In this document: positions 26,001-36,189 of the stretch, in pieces
How the letters are laid out: every line of letters starts with the position of its first letter
How positions within the stretch are numbered: position 1 is the first letter of the stretch
Source: Pomacea canaliculata
Taxonomy: Eukaryota; Mollusca; Gastropoda; Architaenioglossa; Ampullariidae
DNA: 64,000 nt
NCBI RefSeq assembly: GCF_003073045.1
Contig: NC_037603.1
Location: 12,530,192 to 12,594,191, forward strand
Direction of reading: 5' to 3'
Made by a program: the position numbers and the translations under genes
Notes under the pieces: model-generated
The model's database searches: none
The model's input: the letters and a program-made list of their open reading frames with translations, nothing else
What the model was told of the DNA's origin: nothing

Positions 26001-26312
26001 CTCAACTTTTGCCTCGGCTTAAGTAAATCCGCTGTCGGGGCGCCAGCTCCCTTTCGGGTTTGGCTGTCGTCCGTCATTAGTCCAGTCTCCTGGTGTGCTT
26101 CATTACCTTCGCCATCTGTGACGAGTTCTCTGGTTTTAGTTTCTGTAACAGGATTTTTTTTACATGGTGGGGTTGTTAGCCCTACCACAACCTATTTTAC
26201 CTCTAGGTGAGGTGTCCACCTTAGTCGCCTCTTACGACATGCCTGGCTGGATGGCAGGGACCCTATTCTTGCAATGCTTGCTAGGCAAGCATACCCCGGG
26301 GTCCCACAGGGG
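23078..26312 (-). mobile_element. RTE-type non-LTR retrotransposon (LINE), apparently full length
   Basis: Inserted on the minus strand. The 13-bp target duplication GGGTTGGTGAACT is at 23065-23077 and 26313-26325, and the sister spacer near 12840 is the empty site. The 3' end is a (TAGA)n-type tail only 27 bp after the stop, as is usual for RTE elements. The 5' UTR is short (about 235 bp to the first ATG) and contains CATGTCGTAAGAGGCGACTA. The perfect duplication and uninterrupted ORF suggest recent insertion. Confidence 0.9.
23105..26077 (-). CDS. LINE ORF: AP endonuclease plus reverse transcriptase
   Basis: From the first in-frame ATG the protein has 990 residues; the frame is open 37 codons further upstream to 26188 without another ATG, so a non-ATG start cannot be excluded. 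The N-terminal third is an AP-type endonuclease (LRVGCWNVQTL, LGVSEVRW, IIGDLNAKVG, and ASDHTLV near the end). The middle is a reverse transcriptase: GADGITAEML, NWRGITLLS, QAGFRPGRS, a YINFIDLEKAFD box, GVKQGC and the catalytic FADDIALL. The end has the WIGHVLR and GRPKETWRR motifs common in RTE-like elements of molluscs. It nicks target DNA and copies its own RNA into the nick. No break is seen, so it may be active or was until recently. Confidence 0.92.
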   Translation of the reverse strand: MTDDSQTRKGAGAPTADLLKPRQKLRVGCWNVQTLYQTGRMLQLVKEFDNYNLDILGVSEVRWTGTGKRRLASGHTILFSGRSDAQHSEGVALLLNKKTEKALLEWKPYGPRLLRARFHSKYTKLTVLACYAPTNDSEAEDKDAFYDQLQAASESVPAHDMLLIIGDLNAKVGSDNTCREHVMGKHGIGSINDNGERLADFCEENNLLIGGTLFPHKDIHKATWTSPDGITKNQIDHVIINQKWRSSLQDVRAYRGADIASDHTLVIATVSLKLRRSQGKQARQQRVDSGKLKNPATERAFAMEVKNRFQALGDQQEMTLDDFNRVLQESGEKILGFQRKKKEQWIREETWKKIEERKSAKQRINSTRSERLKEQHRQRYAKLNKEVKRMTRTDKRYHIEKLADEAENAASKNDLKTLYKINKQLNNGFKNSDVPVKDVNGNVIEGEAGKLQRWREHFESVLNRPDPPQLADIQPAAIDLDICTDPPSLEEVTAAVKTMKSGKAPGADGITAEMLKADVNVTAPKLTEIFRQIWESGQVPVAWKTGLIFKLSKKGDLGDCNNWRGITLLSLTSKVFSKIVLSRLTATLEKDLRPQQAGFRPGRSCSEHIFILRQILEQSNEWNTPLYINFIDLEKAFDSIHRESLWKILRHYGVPAKLVQVIAMLYSDFKSQVVCDTELTDPFNVSTGVKQGCILSPFLFILAMDWIMKTSTDSERRGLRLTMTMTATTALEDLDFADDIALLSHRHQDMQEKTKAFSETAGNLGLKVSTKKTNSMRVNARVQDSIKLNGEEIEEVDSFTYLGSKMSNTGDAEVEIRARLAKASQAFASLRSTWKAKNISQKIKLRIFKSNVISTLLYGSESWKMTKTISNKLDVFQNRCLRRILNIFWPNTITNEELHRRSETESITTQVQRRRWRWIGHVLRQQTADLSRVALRWTPDGRRKRGRPKETWRRTVEREMKGKGWTWGHLERVSADRHRWRTLVEALCAT

Positions 26313-26325
26313 GGGTTGGTGAACT

Positions 26326-27700
26326 GCAGGCTGTGATTGTAAGTGGATGAAGTGTGAACATTGAAGTGATTGTAAGTGAATGACGTGTGAACATTGTAAT
26401 GATTGTAAGTGAGTGACTGTAATGGTTGTAAGTGAATAACGTGTGAGTACTGTAGTGACGTCTTTCCTACAGAAGGGTTTGAAGCGGGAAGTTATAACTG
26501 TCACAAACGTGTCCAGCCCCACACACACACCTCCCAAGGCCAATGTCTCGTGTTTTGACGAGAAAACATAGGAAACTGCAAGGAAGCGATCGACTCTAAC
26601 GGCAACTCTATCAACTGTCTAGGCAAAGTTCGCAACCAAGAGTTGGAGAAGAAAAAAATAAGGTCAGACGCCATAATTTAGCTATCTGGCGCCATGATTA
26701 AGTTTAATTAATAGGACAGCATTTGCAGACGAATAGTGAATCCGATAAGAAAATAATTGAAGGTGAATAAAAGATTCCCGACAACACATTTGTAAAGTTG
26801 TGTACAGTGCAAGTAGGAAGGCGTCCGTTTGTGTTGCTGTCTGTAGTGAATTGTGGTAGGTCTCGTGCACGATGACGTCTTGTGCCTGACGTCTTGTGTA
26901 CGTCTCGTCTCGTATTGTATCGTGTACAATGACGTCTTAGGTCTGACGTCTTGTGTGCGTCATTTGTTCCACGTCACTTGGAGCAGAAAAAGACGTCAGA
27001 GATAAGAGAAAAGCAGACGCTCTAAAAATAGTCAAGTGAGAGGAGAAAACACAACGGTCTTCTCCGCCATCTTCCTTATAACTGTGTCAGGGACATTCTG
27101 TGAACTTGTGTCTCTTGGATTCGATTCATCTACAAATCTCTTCATCGTCATCGTCATCTGCGGGGGCTCGTCAAGCGTTGTTTGTGTGTGTGCGTGCGCG
27201 TGCGCGCGCGTGTCTGTGTGTGTGTGTGTAAAGTATTATCCCAATATCATTTAAGGTATGCGTGTGTGTGTTTGTATATAAATGTGTATTAGAATACTAG
27301 GTTATCTCATTTAAACGTTAATATTTACATAGTAAGTTATAAACAAGCCAAAGTAACTGCACTTTTTTATTACGTCAGCATAACAGCATCATGTTAACAT
27401 AAGTATAATTATCAAGAAACAAGCACTGGACTGTACAGCAAAATGAACAGTGACAGTACAGAGTCAGTTTGAAATATTGGAATATGTGTTGAGCAGCCAA
27501 GAGGTTTTAAATTTTAAAAACGTTCAGTTCATTCTTCTTTACATCTCCGCCACGTCAACACTAAAAGATGAGTTGAGATGACAGGACAATCAGACAATGC
27601 CGGACTTTATTTTTTCATTGAACCTAATTTTCCCCAAATAATGTCAATCAGCGGTATGTGCGCACGTGTGCATTCTAGCATGCTTTACACGTGCACCACT
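26326..27700. repeat. Duplicated spacer, copy 3, right part
   Basis: Resumes after the LINE and matches 12840-13990 and 6800-8080. It includes the 33-bp minisatellite remnant, TGACGTC palindromes at about 26870-26950, a GT/GC repeat at 27180-27230 and the AATAAA at 27611-27606 (minus) serving copy D. Confidence 0.75.
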
Positions 27701-27844
27701 CACAAGATTACTTTAAGGTTGACCACAAGAATTGTTTGACTGTCTCCAGGTGTTTCTCAATACAGCGCAGTTTGTAGTCGTAGCCCTCAGTTTTTGGTGA
27801 TTGCATACATAGGTCTCGGTACATATTTCTGGTTAGCAAGGATT

Positions 27845-30268
27845 TTAGATTGGTATACACGGTACGCCTCGTTTCCTGCACATTGCAGGTGTGGTGGTGC
27901 CTGTGGTCTCTAAGGGGGCTACAGTGGTGCTTGTAGTCTCTGCAGGAGTTGGTATACACCCAGAACTAGCCCCGCCGCCTCTTTTTCTGCATATTACAGG
28001 AGATGTGGTGGAGACTGTGGACTGAATAGCGGAGGTGATCATACTGATTATAGTGCTCGTGGTCGTCGTAGGCTCTGGTGTAGTTGGACTCTGCGTGGTC
28101 GTGGGTGCTTCTGTTGTGGTTGTAGTAGTTGCTGGAGTACTCGATGCTGAAAAGTGTCAAACTTCAGTATTACAGATTTAACAATTGACGTTATGTTCAA
28201 TGTTCTGTTCACTAAAACATTGCCTCAACCCCTCGGCCCTCCTGGCACTAAACACTGTAATGTCGATAACCTGATAAATACTCTACGTCAGCGGTTCTCA
28301 ACCTGTGGGGCGCGACCCCCTGGGGGGTCGCGACGTGCCTACAAGGGGGTCGCGAAGGTGGTCATTTTTTTAAAAAGTTTCTTATACCGGTATTAGTGAA
28401 ATTAGCTTAGATTGTGTAACCGAGTGGTGAGGGCGATCATACTCCAAATCTCTTCTCCCTATTCAAGTACACTGTATCGACATGCAGTGACTTCTCACTT
28501 ACAAAACTCAAAACACAATCCCCCTCTAAACAATTAAGCCTACAATCTCCCTCCTCTCGCCTTTTGCCCTCTCTCCCCCAATCTCTCATCGCGGACTCCC
28601 CTCTCCCTCTCCAGCAATGAAAGTTCTTCTGCCATTTTCAACTTCGTATATGTGTGAGCAAGGATTTTCAGCATTGGCAGCACTGAAGTCTCAATACAGA
28701 AATCGTGTGGACGCAGAGGCTGAGCTGCAAATAGCAGTGGGTACGAACATCGCACACAGGTTCGCTTCTCTATGCAACAGCAAGCAGGCTCAACCTTCTC
28801 ATTAATCAAAGTGAGTGTCTAATAAAACTAATAAAATAATATTTATTAGCACCACAGAATTTGCTTTAGTAAAATTTCATTAACAGTTAGACTTCTTGCA
28901 GATACGAACTTTGTTCTTCCGTTGTTGATTTCCTCGACGCGACGTTGGAGGTTAGCTAAGGCTCCCCCCCCCCCTCTTCCACCGACGTAGCTGGCTAAGG
29001 GGGGTCGCGGAGGTACCGGTGTTCGTCAGGGGGGTCGTCACAAGTAAAAGGTTGAGAACCGCTGCTCTACGTGCTTAGTCCACCTTATTCACCTCATTTA
29101 TTGTGTTAAATAATCTAGTCCCTTAAAGTATATTTCTCTAAATACTCACGTAAACCATAGTTGAAGCATCGGCGGCATTGGTTATCGAGAGAACGCATGA
29201 GGTCGTTGTACTCTCGGCTGTAGAGGTTGTAGTAGTAGCTGTAGTGGTTGTAATCATTCCCGCTGAACGACCATCGACCCCTCGCCTGCTCGTTTTCGGG
29301 TTGTCCCTCGTAACCCCATGCATGACCTTTACTACGTTGTTGGCAAAGATGTCTGTAGTAGTCCTGTTATGTAAACATCCACACTACATTAGTACAGTAG
29401 TCTATTTTTAGTAACCCTACGTCATAGTCCCTTTCCCTAAACACACACACACATGTAGATAGGAGAAAGATGAAATTAGTGAGATGTTGATGTCTGTTAC
29501 ACCACAAACTTGTGTTAATGGACTGCTTGCAGAGGATTTATTTTTCAATTAAGTACTAGAACGAGGCTTGTGTGTACTGTGCTTTCGGCTTTGCCACGTT
29601 TCAGCTTAGCTTTTAAAACGAGGCTGGTTTGTACAAAGCTTCCGGTTACCTGAGTGTAATGTAAAGTCTGTTCTTATTTATGTAAACGTCTCCGCTATCG
29701 GTATTTCTAGTGTTTTTCAGTTTTCAAAATACCTAAACATATATATCAAAATAAAAATACTCACACATCTTTTATTGGTGGAAACTCTTCGCAGGTAAGA
29801 GTTCAACTGGTACAGACGATTGACTTCCTGTCTCAGGTAGTCGAGACTTGGCCGAGTGGTTTGGGGCACAGCCAGACCTTCAAACCAACAAAACAAAGAT
29901 TCCATTTCATCCCGTCTTCTGTTCGCTCAGGAAGATAACAGTAATCCAGTAAAATATCAACCTTACACTTTAGAAGTATGTGCTCTCACAAGTTTCTCTC
30001 TGAATACTGCTGCTGTTGCCACTACTGATGATGACAATAACTAATTATTATCGGCACACCCACTCAGTAGAGAGATAAATGTGTCAGGTAAATTTCTATA
30101 ATAGATCACTTTCATGTGGAAAAAATTGCGTTGCCACAAAAGAAGAATGTTGAGAAAATAATTTCTAATAGGTGACTACTGGAGCTTACCTTGAGTCAGG
30201 CCTCCAAACAGACCTGGAATAATTGCAGCTATGACCGCAAACACTATCGGACTCATTGTGATGCTCAT
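27845..30268 (-). CDS. Secreted coiled-coil/mucin-like protein, copy D
   Basis: Exons 30268-30190, 29877-29765, 29363-29150, 28146-27845, phases 1-0-1, encode 235 residues with no break. Residues 1-22 are a signal peptide (SPIVFAVIAAIIPGLF). Exon 2 (27-64) is a helix, PSLDYLRQEVNRLYQL, ending in Cys64. Exon 3 (65-135) keeps the Tyr pattern (YSYYYNLYSREY) and has three Cys, but reads ARGRW where its relatives have VKRQ. Exon 4 is a Thr/Pro-rich mucin-like tail without the long repeat array, carrying two copies of a Cys motif, CRKRGGGASSGCIP and CRKRGVPCIP, the last ending the protein. This copy shows what the C-terminus of copies B and C looked like before their frameshifts. The coding exons differ strongly from A-C while the 3' flank is nearly the same as in B. 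Confidence 0.8.
28289..29064 (+). mobile_element. Short hAT (Charlie/ZBED-like) element in intron 3 of copy D
   Basis: Inverted ends CAGCGGTTCTCAACCT and AGGTTGAGAACCGCTG, with the 8-bp target duplication CTCTACGT at 28281-28288 and 29065-29072. It is 776 bp, too short for a full transposase, and sits wholly inside the intron between exons 3 and 4 of copy D. Confidence 0.93.
28617..28805 (+). pseudogene. hAT transposase C-terminal remnant
   Basis: Sixty-two codons open at an ATG: LLPFSTSYMCEQGFSAL, then LKSQYRNRVDAE and LCNSKQAQPSH. This is the dimerisation end of ZBED5/FAM200-like hAT transposases; everything upstream of it is missing. Confidence 0.88.
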
Positions 30269-30327
30269 CACTCTGGGACTTCACGTTTCCTCCGATGAGT
30301 GGTCTTGCCATTCTTTACGGCAGAAAG

Positions 30328-30336
30328 TATTTATAG
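30328..30336 (-). promoter_or_regulatory. TATA box of copy D
   Basis: CTATAAATA on the minus strand, 60 bp upstream of the ATG at 30268. Confidence 0.65.
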
Positions 30337-30339
30337 CCT

Positions 30340-31390
30340 GTGCCAGATTTCATTAAACTGTAAATCTACAAATTAATCTGTAGTCTAACGGACAAAACCG
30401 ATTCAAAACTAGGTAATGCCGCCACCACCCTGTGAACTTAATAATCCTCGCTGCAAGAGGTATTTCATTTTCGTCTTTTATTTTATGAAATTTTGTAATA
30501 TTTGTGCGGTTTTAATAGATTCCAGATATACCCGTCTGAATTCAAATTTCTTTTAATCTGAAGGTATGGTATTTTTATCTCTCTTCTCGTCTTTTTTTAT
30601 CTATGTATTATTAATATTGGTTGGCATCAAACAGACCTTTTAATTTTCTGCAACTTTTATCAGTTTCGGTCTCGCAAAATTGCTACTAATGATTTTAATC
30701 TCATAGTAACTGATGTATGAAAATGTTGTTTAATAGACTTTTATTTTGAAATGTAATGATTAATATGCAAATATTAAATGTGTTGTATAATGCCACTTAT
30801 TATCAACATGTGATCTAAACACTAAAGCATGTTTTCGTACAAGTAAAAATTAACTTTACAGCTTCAAATATATATATATATATATATATTTAACCCTTCC
30901 CTTCTGCCAAGTGGAACAAAATTATAATGTACTGTCAAATCTCAAAACACACACACTGTTGCAGTATTCCTGGTTTTTTAGTAGAAAAGTGAACACTGGT
31001 CCCCCGGGAACGGGGCACATGGGGGAGAGTTTAGCTCGATCCTCACTACCCACGTCAAAATAAGTTTAGGGGACTGTACTACAACACTCACACGTCCCTC
31101 ACATAAAGTTACAGGGGACAATACTACAATATTCATAATGGCTACAAAACGCACGCGCTCACGCAAAGACAGAGAGGAACAAACACAAACTACCAGGAGA
31201 GCATGCATATCAACTCACCCGAACGCACAAACACGCATACATATATACACAGGCAAGCACACACACACACACACAATGAATGGTGACAGACTGCATCATG
31301 GTCGACGACACTTTCTTTATTCCTTGAAGGACAACATTCAAGAGAAAATCCCGAAAACATTCTTCGAGTTTAAAATCATTAAAGTCTCCT
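30340..31390. other. Intergenic DNA, no gene seen
   Basis: AT-rich, with an AT dinucleotide array at about 30868-30890 and an AC array near 31258-31274. A minus-strand AATAAA at 31400-31395 may end the transcript of the gene to the right. Confidence 0.45.
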
Positions 31391-31781
31391 CATCTTTATT
31401 TCCAGTGGTTCACATTCTGGTCTTGTAGAGAATTAAGAGAAAAAAAAGCTCTAACATTTTTCTGAGCGTCTCGAAAAAAAGCAGCTCTGAAAAAAAATCT
31501 GCAAACATGGAATGGTGGTGCCACTGGAATAAGTAAAGTAAAGGACCTAGAAGACTAACTGAACGTTGTAGAAGATGTCGCACAAATGAGAATTAAGAAA
31601 GGTCGCCTGTTATTTGGATGTAGTCATTACTTGTGATACAATCTAGTGACATCGAAGTCTTGGAGAGGACTAATCAAAAGACAGGAGGAAAGCAGTAACC
31701 GTTGCTGTTTAGTAGACTTGTGGTAGGCATGTCTGTTAATCATGTTCCAGCAATTTCAGTAACAGTAGAGGTTCCTGTTGT

Positions 31782-33159
31782 TTAGCCACCAGTCCCAACA
31801 GTAGTTCCAATCCCAAAAGTTGTATCAGTCACAGTAGTAGTTCCAGTAGTTTCAGTCCCAACAGTTGTATCAGTCACAGTAGTTCCAGTCCCACCAGTAG
31901 TCACAGTAGTAGTTCCAGTAGTTCCAGTCCCACCAGTTGTAGCAGTCACAGTAGTTCCAGCAGTAGTCAGCGGCGGAGGAGTGCTGAATGCTGCAAGAAA
32001 ACAGGATTTTCATCAGTGGCCTCTAATCATCTTTCCCCTTCTCTGTCTCGTCCCTTCATTCTCTCTTCTTCTTCCACCCCTTCTCTCTCCCTGCTTCTCC
32101 ATCCACGTGGGTGTTGCTTTACTTTTTTTTAATTTTTGCTTTGTTTCCAATAAGTAAGATTCGAGATTTTGCCTTACTCAGGATGGACTGAATGAAGACT
32201 TACTCAAGCCAAGGCGACGGATGGTCTGATTGCAGCGGTCAACGAGGACAGCAGTGTTGTGGTAGTTGAGAAAGCAAAGGTAAATAAATTGCCGTGCTCT
32301 AGCGTCTAGCACCTGGCGTTTGTCATTATCATCTCTTACGTACCTGGACTGGTGAAGGACAAACACAAACTTTTGTATTGTCACAGATGAAATAAAATTT
32401 CACGAGAGACAGACTTACAAATTTATGCAGTCATTAGTAAGAGATAAATACAAACTTTTGAGTCTCATTGATGAGACATACAAACTTTTGAGTTGACATG
32501 AATGAGACAAAGATTAACTTCTATAGCATCACTGATGAGAGTAAACATAAACTTCTGAAGCATCACAATGGAGAGACAAACACAGTAATCTGAAGAATGT
32601 ATAAAAGCAGCTGAGTACTCACGCAGTTGTTCCTGATGTACAAGTCTCTTTGTTGGAGGTACTGTTGGTACGTGTACTGTGCAAACGGGATGTTGCTATC
32701 CCGGCATTGCTCTGGTGTAACCCTCCTGTCTGTTGATAGACATGTCGTTAACGATGACAGCTTAATAAATTATATGGGGTGGAGGGTAAGAAAGAGATAC
32801 CCGTCAAGCGCAGGTGTGTGATAGCATGCTATCACCCAAAGAATATTTGCTAGAAAGATTATATACGGTTTAGAAAACTTCTGCAACCCTTGTTAGGGTT
32901 TCCTACTTTCTTTGTAGGAATTTCTCTTTTTTATTTGTCTGTTTTTATATAAAGAATATTATCTGAGCTAGTTTTCCTAAAGTGAGTGAGTGAATGAGTG
33001 GAGTGGGTTGGGTGGGTGAGTGAATGAGTGGATGAGTGAATGAATACAAACAAAACAAGCCCAGCAAGTAGAAAACAAAGATCTCTCACCATACTTCTGG
33101 CCGACAACCAAACTTGCGATTGTCACGACAACCAGGACCTGCCACGTGATCACGCTCAT
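31782..33159 (-). CDS. Secreted Cys/Thr-rich protein, divergent copy E
   Basis: Exons 33159-33090, 32729-32623, 32348-32204, 31990-31782 encode 176 residues; intron phases are again 1-0-1 and the junction ATTCAGCACTCC at exon 4 echoes the other copies. Residues 1-20 are a signal peptide (ITWQVLVVVTIASLVVG). Exon 2 ends in Cys59 after YTYQQYLQQRDLYIRNN. Exon 3 (60-107) keeps Lys69-Arg70-Gln71 and ends RCNQTIRRLGL, like QCRQALSFFGL of copy A. Exon 4 is a Thr/Gly/Val tail (GTTVTDTTVGTETTGT), probably O-glycosylated, without Cys. Sequence identity to A-C is low, so the assignment rests on exon order, phases and landmark residues. Confidence 0.78.
32980..33050. repeat. GAGT/GAAT microsatellite in intron 1 of copy E
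   Basis: Degenerate tandem GAGT and GAAT tetranucleotides, next to the exon 1 donor. Confidence 0.7.
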
Positions 33160-33225
33160 GTCTCGTAGTTGTTGAGAGTGTGACAAGAACTAATTGCCTG
33201 TCTTACTTCATCTGTCCACTCATCC

Positions 33226-33233
33226 TATTTATA
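33226..33233 (-). promoter_or_regulatory. TATA box of copy E
   Basis: TATAAATA on the minus strand, 67 bp upstream of the ATG at 33159, the same spacing as in the other copies. Confidence 0.65.
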
Positions 33234-33239
33234 CTGTTT

Positions 33240-35980
33240 TTACAGATTATCTCGGAACACGGTAAGGACAAACAGATCAACATACCGATAGTACAATGTG
33301 CAATTACAAGAGTAGAAAGTGACCAACACATGTCCATAACGATTGTTTACGAGTTGTGTTTTCTGTCAACAACTGTGATGGTCGCAAGTAGATTATCTTG
33401 TTTGTCGGGCTCGTGTGGCTTAATGGCGCCGATCGCCGCGTGACCTGCAACATCAGAGACAATTAAATTTGTTTACTAAAACTGTTTTCCTCATGTTGAC
33501 ACCTATTATAAGAGGGCTTTTAACAATTCGTTATTGATTCTATTATAGTATTCAAATGTATTTCTAGTTGATTTGTAAAAATTTCACAATTCTGTATTCC
33601 CTGCGAGTTTCATCCTGCATCCTGATGTAAGAACTTCAGAAAACTTTAAAGCTTTGATTATTGTTTGAGCAAAATAAATTAGTGAAGCAGCATGTCACCT
33701 GCTCATGTAATGATGTCATCTCCCCTACACACACATGTCTACATTTTATTTCCCACTATATCGCAATAACAGATTGTGCATGCCTGTGTTTTTGTATATG
33801 TATGAGTGTGTGTGTGTGTGTGTACGCGCGTACGTGTGTGAGAAATAAAATTTATGAATACATCTCTGGATTTGCTTGCTTTCTTGAATATCATTTCAGT
33901 AATGTGATAATGGGTAATGTGTAATTATTCTAGTGTTATTAATGGCAGTCTAGCGGCAGGCCCTGATACTAAACATCTACTTGGGTCTCTCCAAATATTA
34001 TTGTCACCGCAGGCAGCTGTTAATGATTGTTTATCTAAGTGATGATCAGGCTTTTAACACATCCTGCAGTGGTCTGTAAATAAACAAGGGATGGAGCAAG
34101 TCAAATCATTATTACCAGCTGTGTCAACCTGGAGACAGGAGTGTGTGACAGCAGGTGGGATGCTGATGCCATGCAGTAACACAAACAGGTTTTTGCTTCC
34201 TATTTGACAGTTTTATTATTACAAGCAGTCTCAAGGTACAGTTTATGTGTTTTCACAATATGTCTACAGTACAAAATGTTTTCACAATCCAGGATTAACA
34301 GAGCTTGACCAAAGGCAGACAATGCTCCTCCACGGACATAAAGAAAATAATGTTGTCTGTGTATCTGCGTTTGTATTGTATTTAAAATACAGACAGGTAA
34401 CAACAGGTAACAACAGACTAGTGAGGATCATGAGAACCTTTACGGGTGGTGTACCCTGTAACGGAGCAGCCACCCCCTTCACAACAAGCAGGTGCAAAGA
34501 GGTCACATCGCAACACCTGACCTCTTCTTTATTCGTCTGTTGACCTCAGTCATTCTACTATTCCTTCTCGTGAGACTGACGCTACATAGTTAGTATTAGT
34601 TGGGTGAAGGTAAGGCTCTCGATATGTACACGACCCTTTGAGTTCAGGGGTTAAAATGCAGAAAGTTCATATGGCATGGTGCTGTTTGTGTGGCCTATGA
34701 ACCCCATAGTGTGTTCAGATGGTGTAGCGCAGTTTGCATGAGGTACGAACACCCTAACAGGAGGTGGCTCGTTGTATGTCGACTTGTTGACGAGTGTAGT
34801 GCGAGTGCGAGAAATTCCCAAACATCGCAGTTAGCCACTTTATAACATCAGTGACTTCATCAAGAAAGTCGCTTCTCTCGTATAAACAAAACCCGGTTCT
34901 CTAGCGGCGACATCCAACATTCAACAAATCAAAAAGAAAGTTCCTGGCACTCATTCATACACCCGCCAACACAAGTTCAAAAACAAAATCCCACAGAACA
35001 GAAACAAAAGCCTGATGTTTACGACTGCTACTCGATAGTTGCGGATGTGGCGGATGTGGAGGCTGAGTGATCAAGCGTGACAGTCCCCTTCACACTAAAT
35101 AAAGCCACAGCTCCTACTGGGGACACCAAGGGTCTGACAAAAATATTTTCCTTCACCCCATTAAATCTCAAAATTGAACATATCTATGTATTTCCTCCCA
35201 TAATTCTTAAATATATTTTAATGGATTTTTATGTATATATTACATTCTTTTCTATTTCCTTCTTCTTATTTCTATGAGCAGCACAACTGTTTCCCTTTGG
35301 TACAATCAGAAACTTCCTGTGGGGAACCCCATTGTAAATTCGGTCAGTGTGTGTGGGGGGCACTTTTTATCCGGGCTGCCCAAACGCTTTTTCTGTTTCG
35401 TACTTCGTGATTGAACACACCCACGACTAAACACACCCACGACTAAACCGACTTACCAGAGGATGTTGGTGAGTTCGGTCACACCATCACACTTGTAATT
35501 AAGGAGCTGGGTCTTAGAGCTTGAGACAAGAACGAGACATGGACAACATGTGAAAGACTGAAGGATAAAAGTATCGATGACTAATAAAAGACAAATATAG
35601 AAAAGCAATAAAGAATCGGATAACAACAACTGAGCGTTTCATCAATCTCCAGAGGAAGACGAGTAGATGAAACACAAAAAATCTCTAAAAACATTAATTT
35701 CACCGAAAGATTCAGAGTAATTTTGTCCATTAAAACTTGGTTGCAGTTGTCAAGTCTATTTAAACCAGGGGACATAACTGCTTGATTGTTCATGCTTGCC
35801 TCGGTGGCTTACTTCCCTTACAAGTTGTCCTAATATGAAATAGCAAGGTACTGACGTCTTTATTCTGAGTGAGCATACACAAACATGAATGAGCATGACT
35901 GAAATACACGTTGTCTTAAAAGGTCCAGTCGGTTGCAACAAAAGAAATTATTATTATAAAAAAAACAACCAGAATGCAAA
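33240..35980. other. Intergenic DNA, no gene seen
   Basis: Holds a GT array at about 33805-33840 and AT-rich stretches. The block 35260-35480 resembles 40480-40770, upstream of the trefoil-like gene at 38.1-40.0 kb, and may be a relic of another duplicated copy. Confidence 0.5.
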
Positions 35981-35989
35981 GACATCAAA

Positions 35990-36180
35990 AAGCACAAATG
36001 TGGCTGGATAGGACACACCCTGCACAAACCAACTGACACCATGGCCAGGCAGGCACTTGACTGGAACCCTCAGGGGAAGAGGAGAGTTGGGAGACCAAAG
36101 CTGACTTGGAAAAGAACAGTAGAGAGCGAGGCAAAGGACGGGGGGAACACATGGACCCAACTGAGGGGGGGCTGGCCTAT
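35990..36180 (+). mobile_element. RTE-type LINE 3' fragment
   Basis: Encodes GWIGHTLHKP, ARQALDWNPQGKRRVGRPKL and TWKRTVESEAK, which match the C-terminal end of the 23.1-26.2 kb LINE protein. Only this end remains; no reverse transcriptase is present upstream, so it is a 5'-truncated old copy. Confidence 0.75.
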
Positions 36181-36189
36181 ACCCGATTA

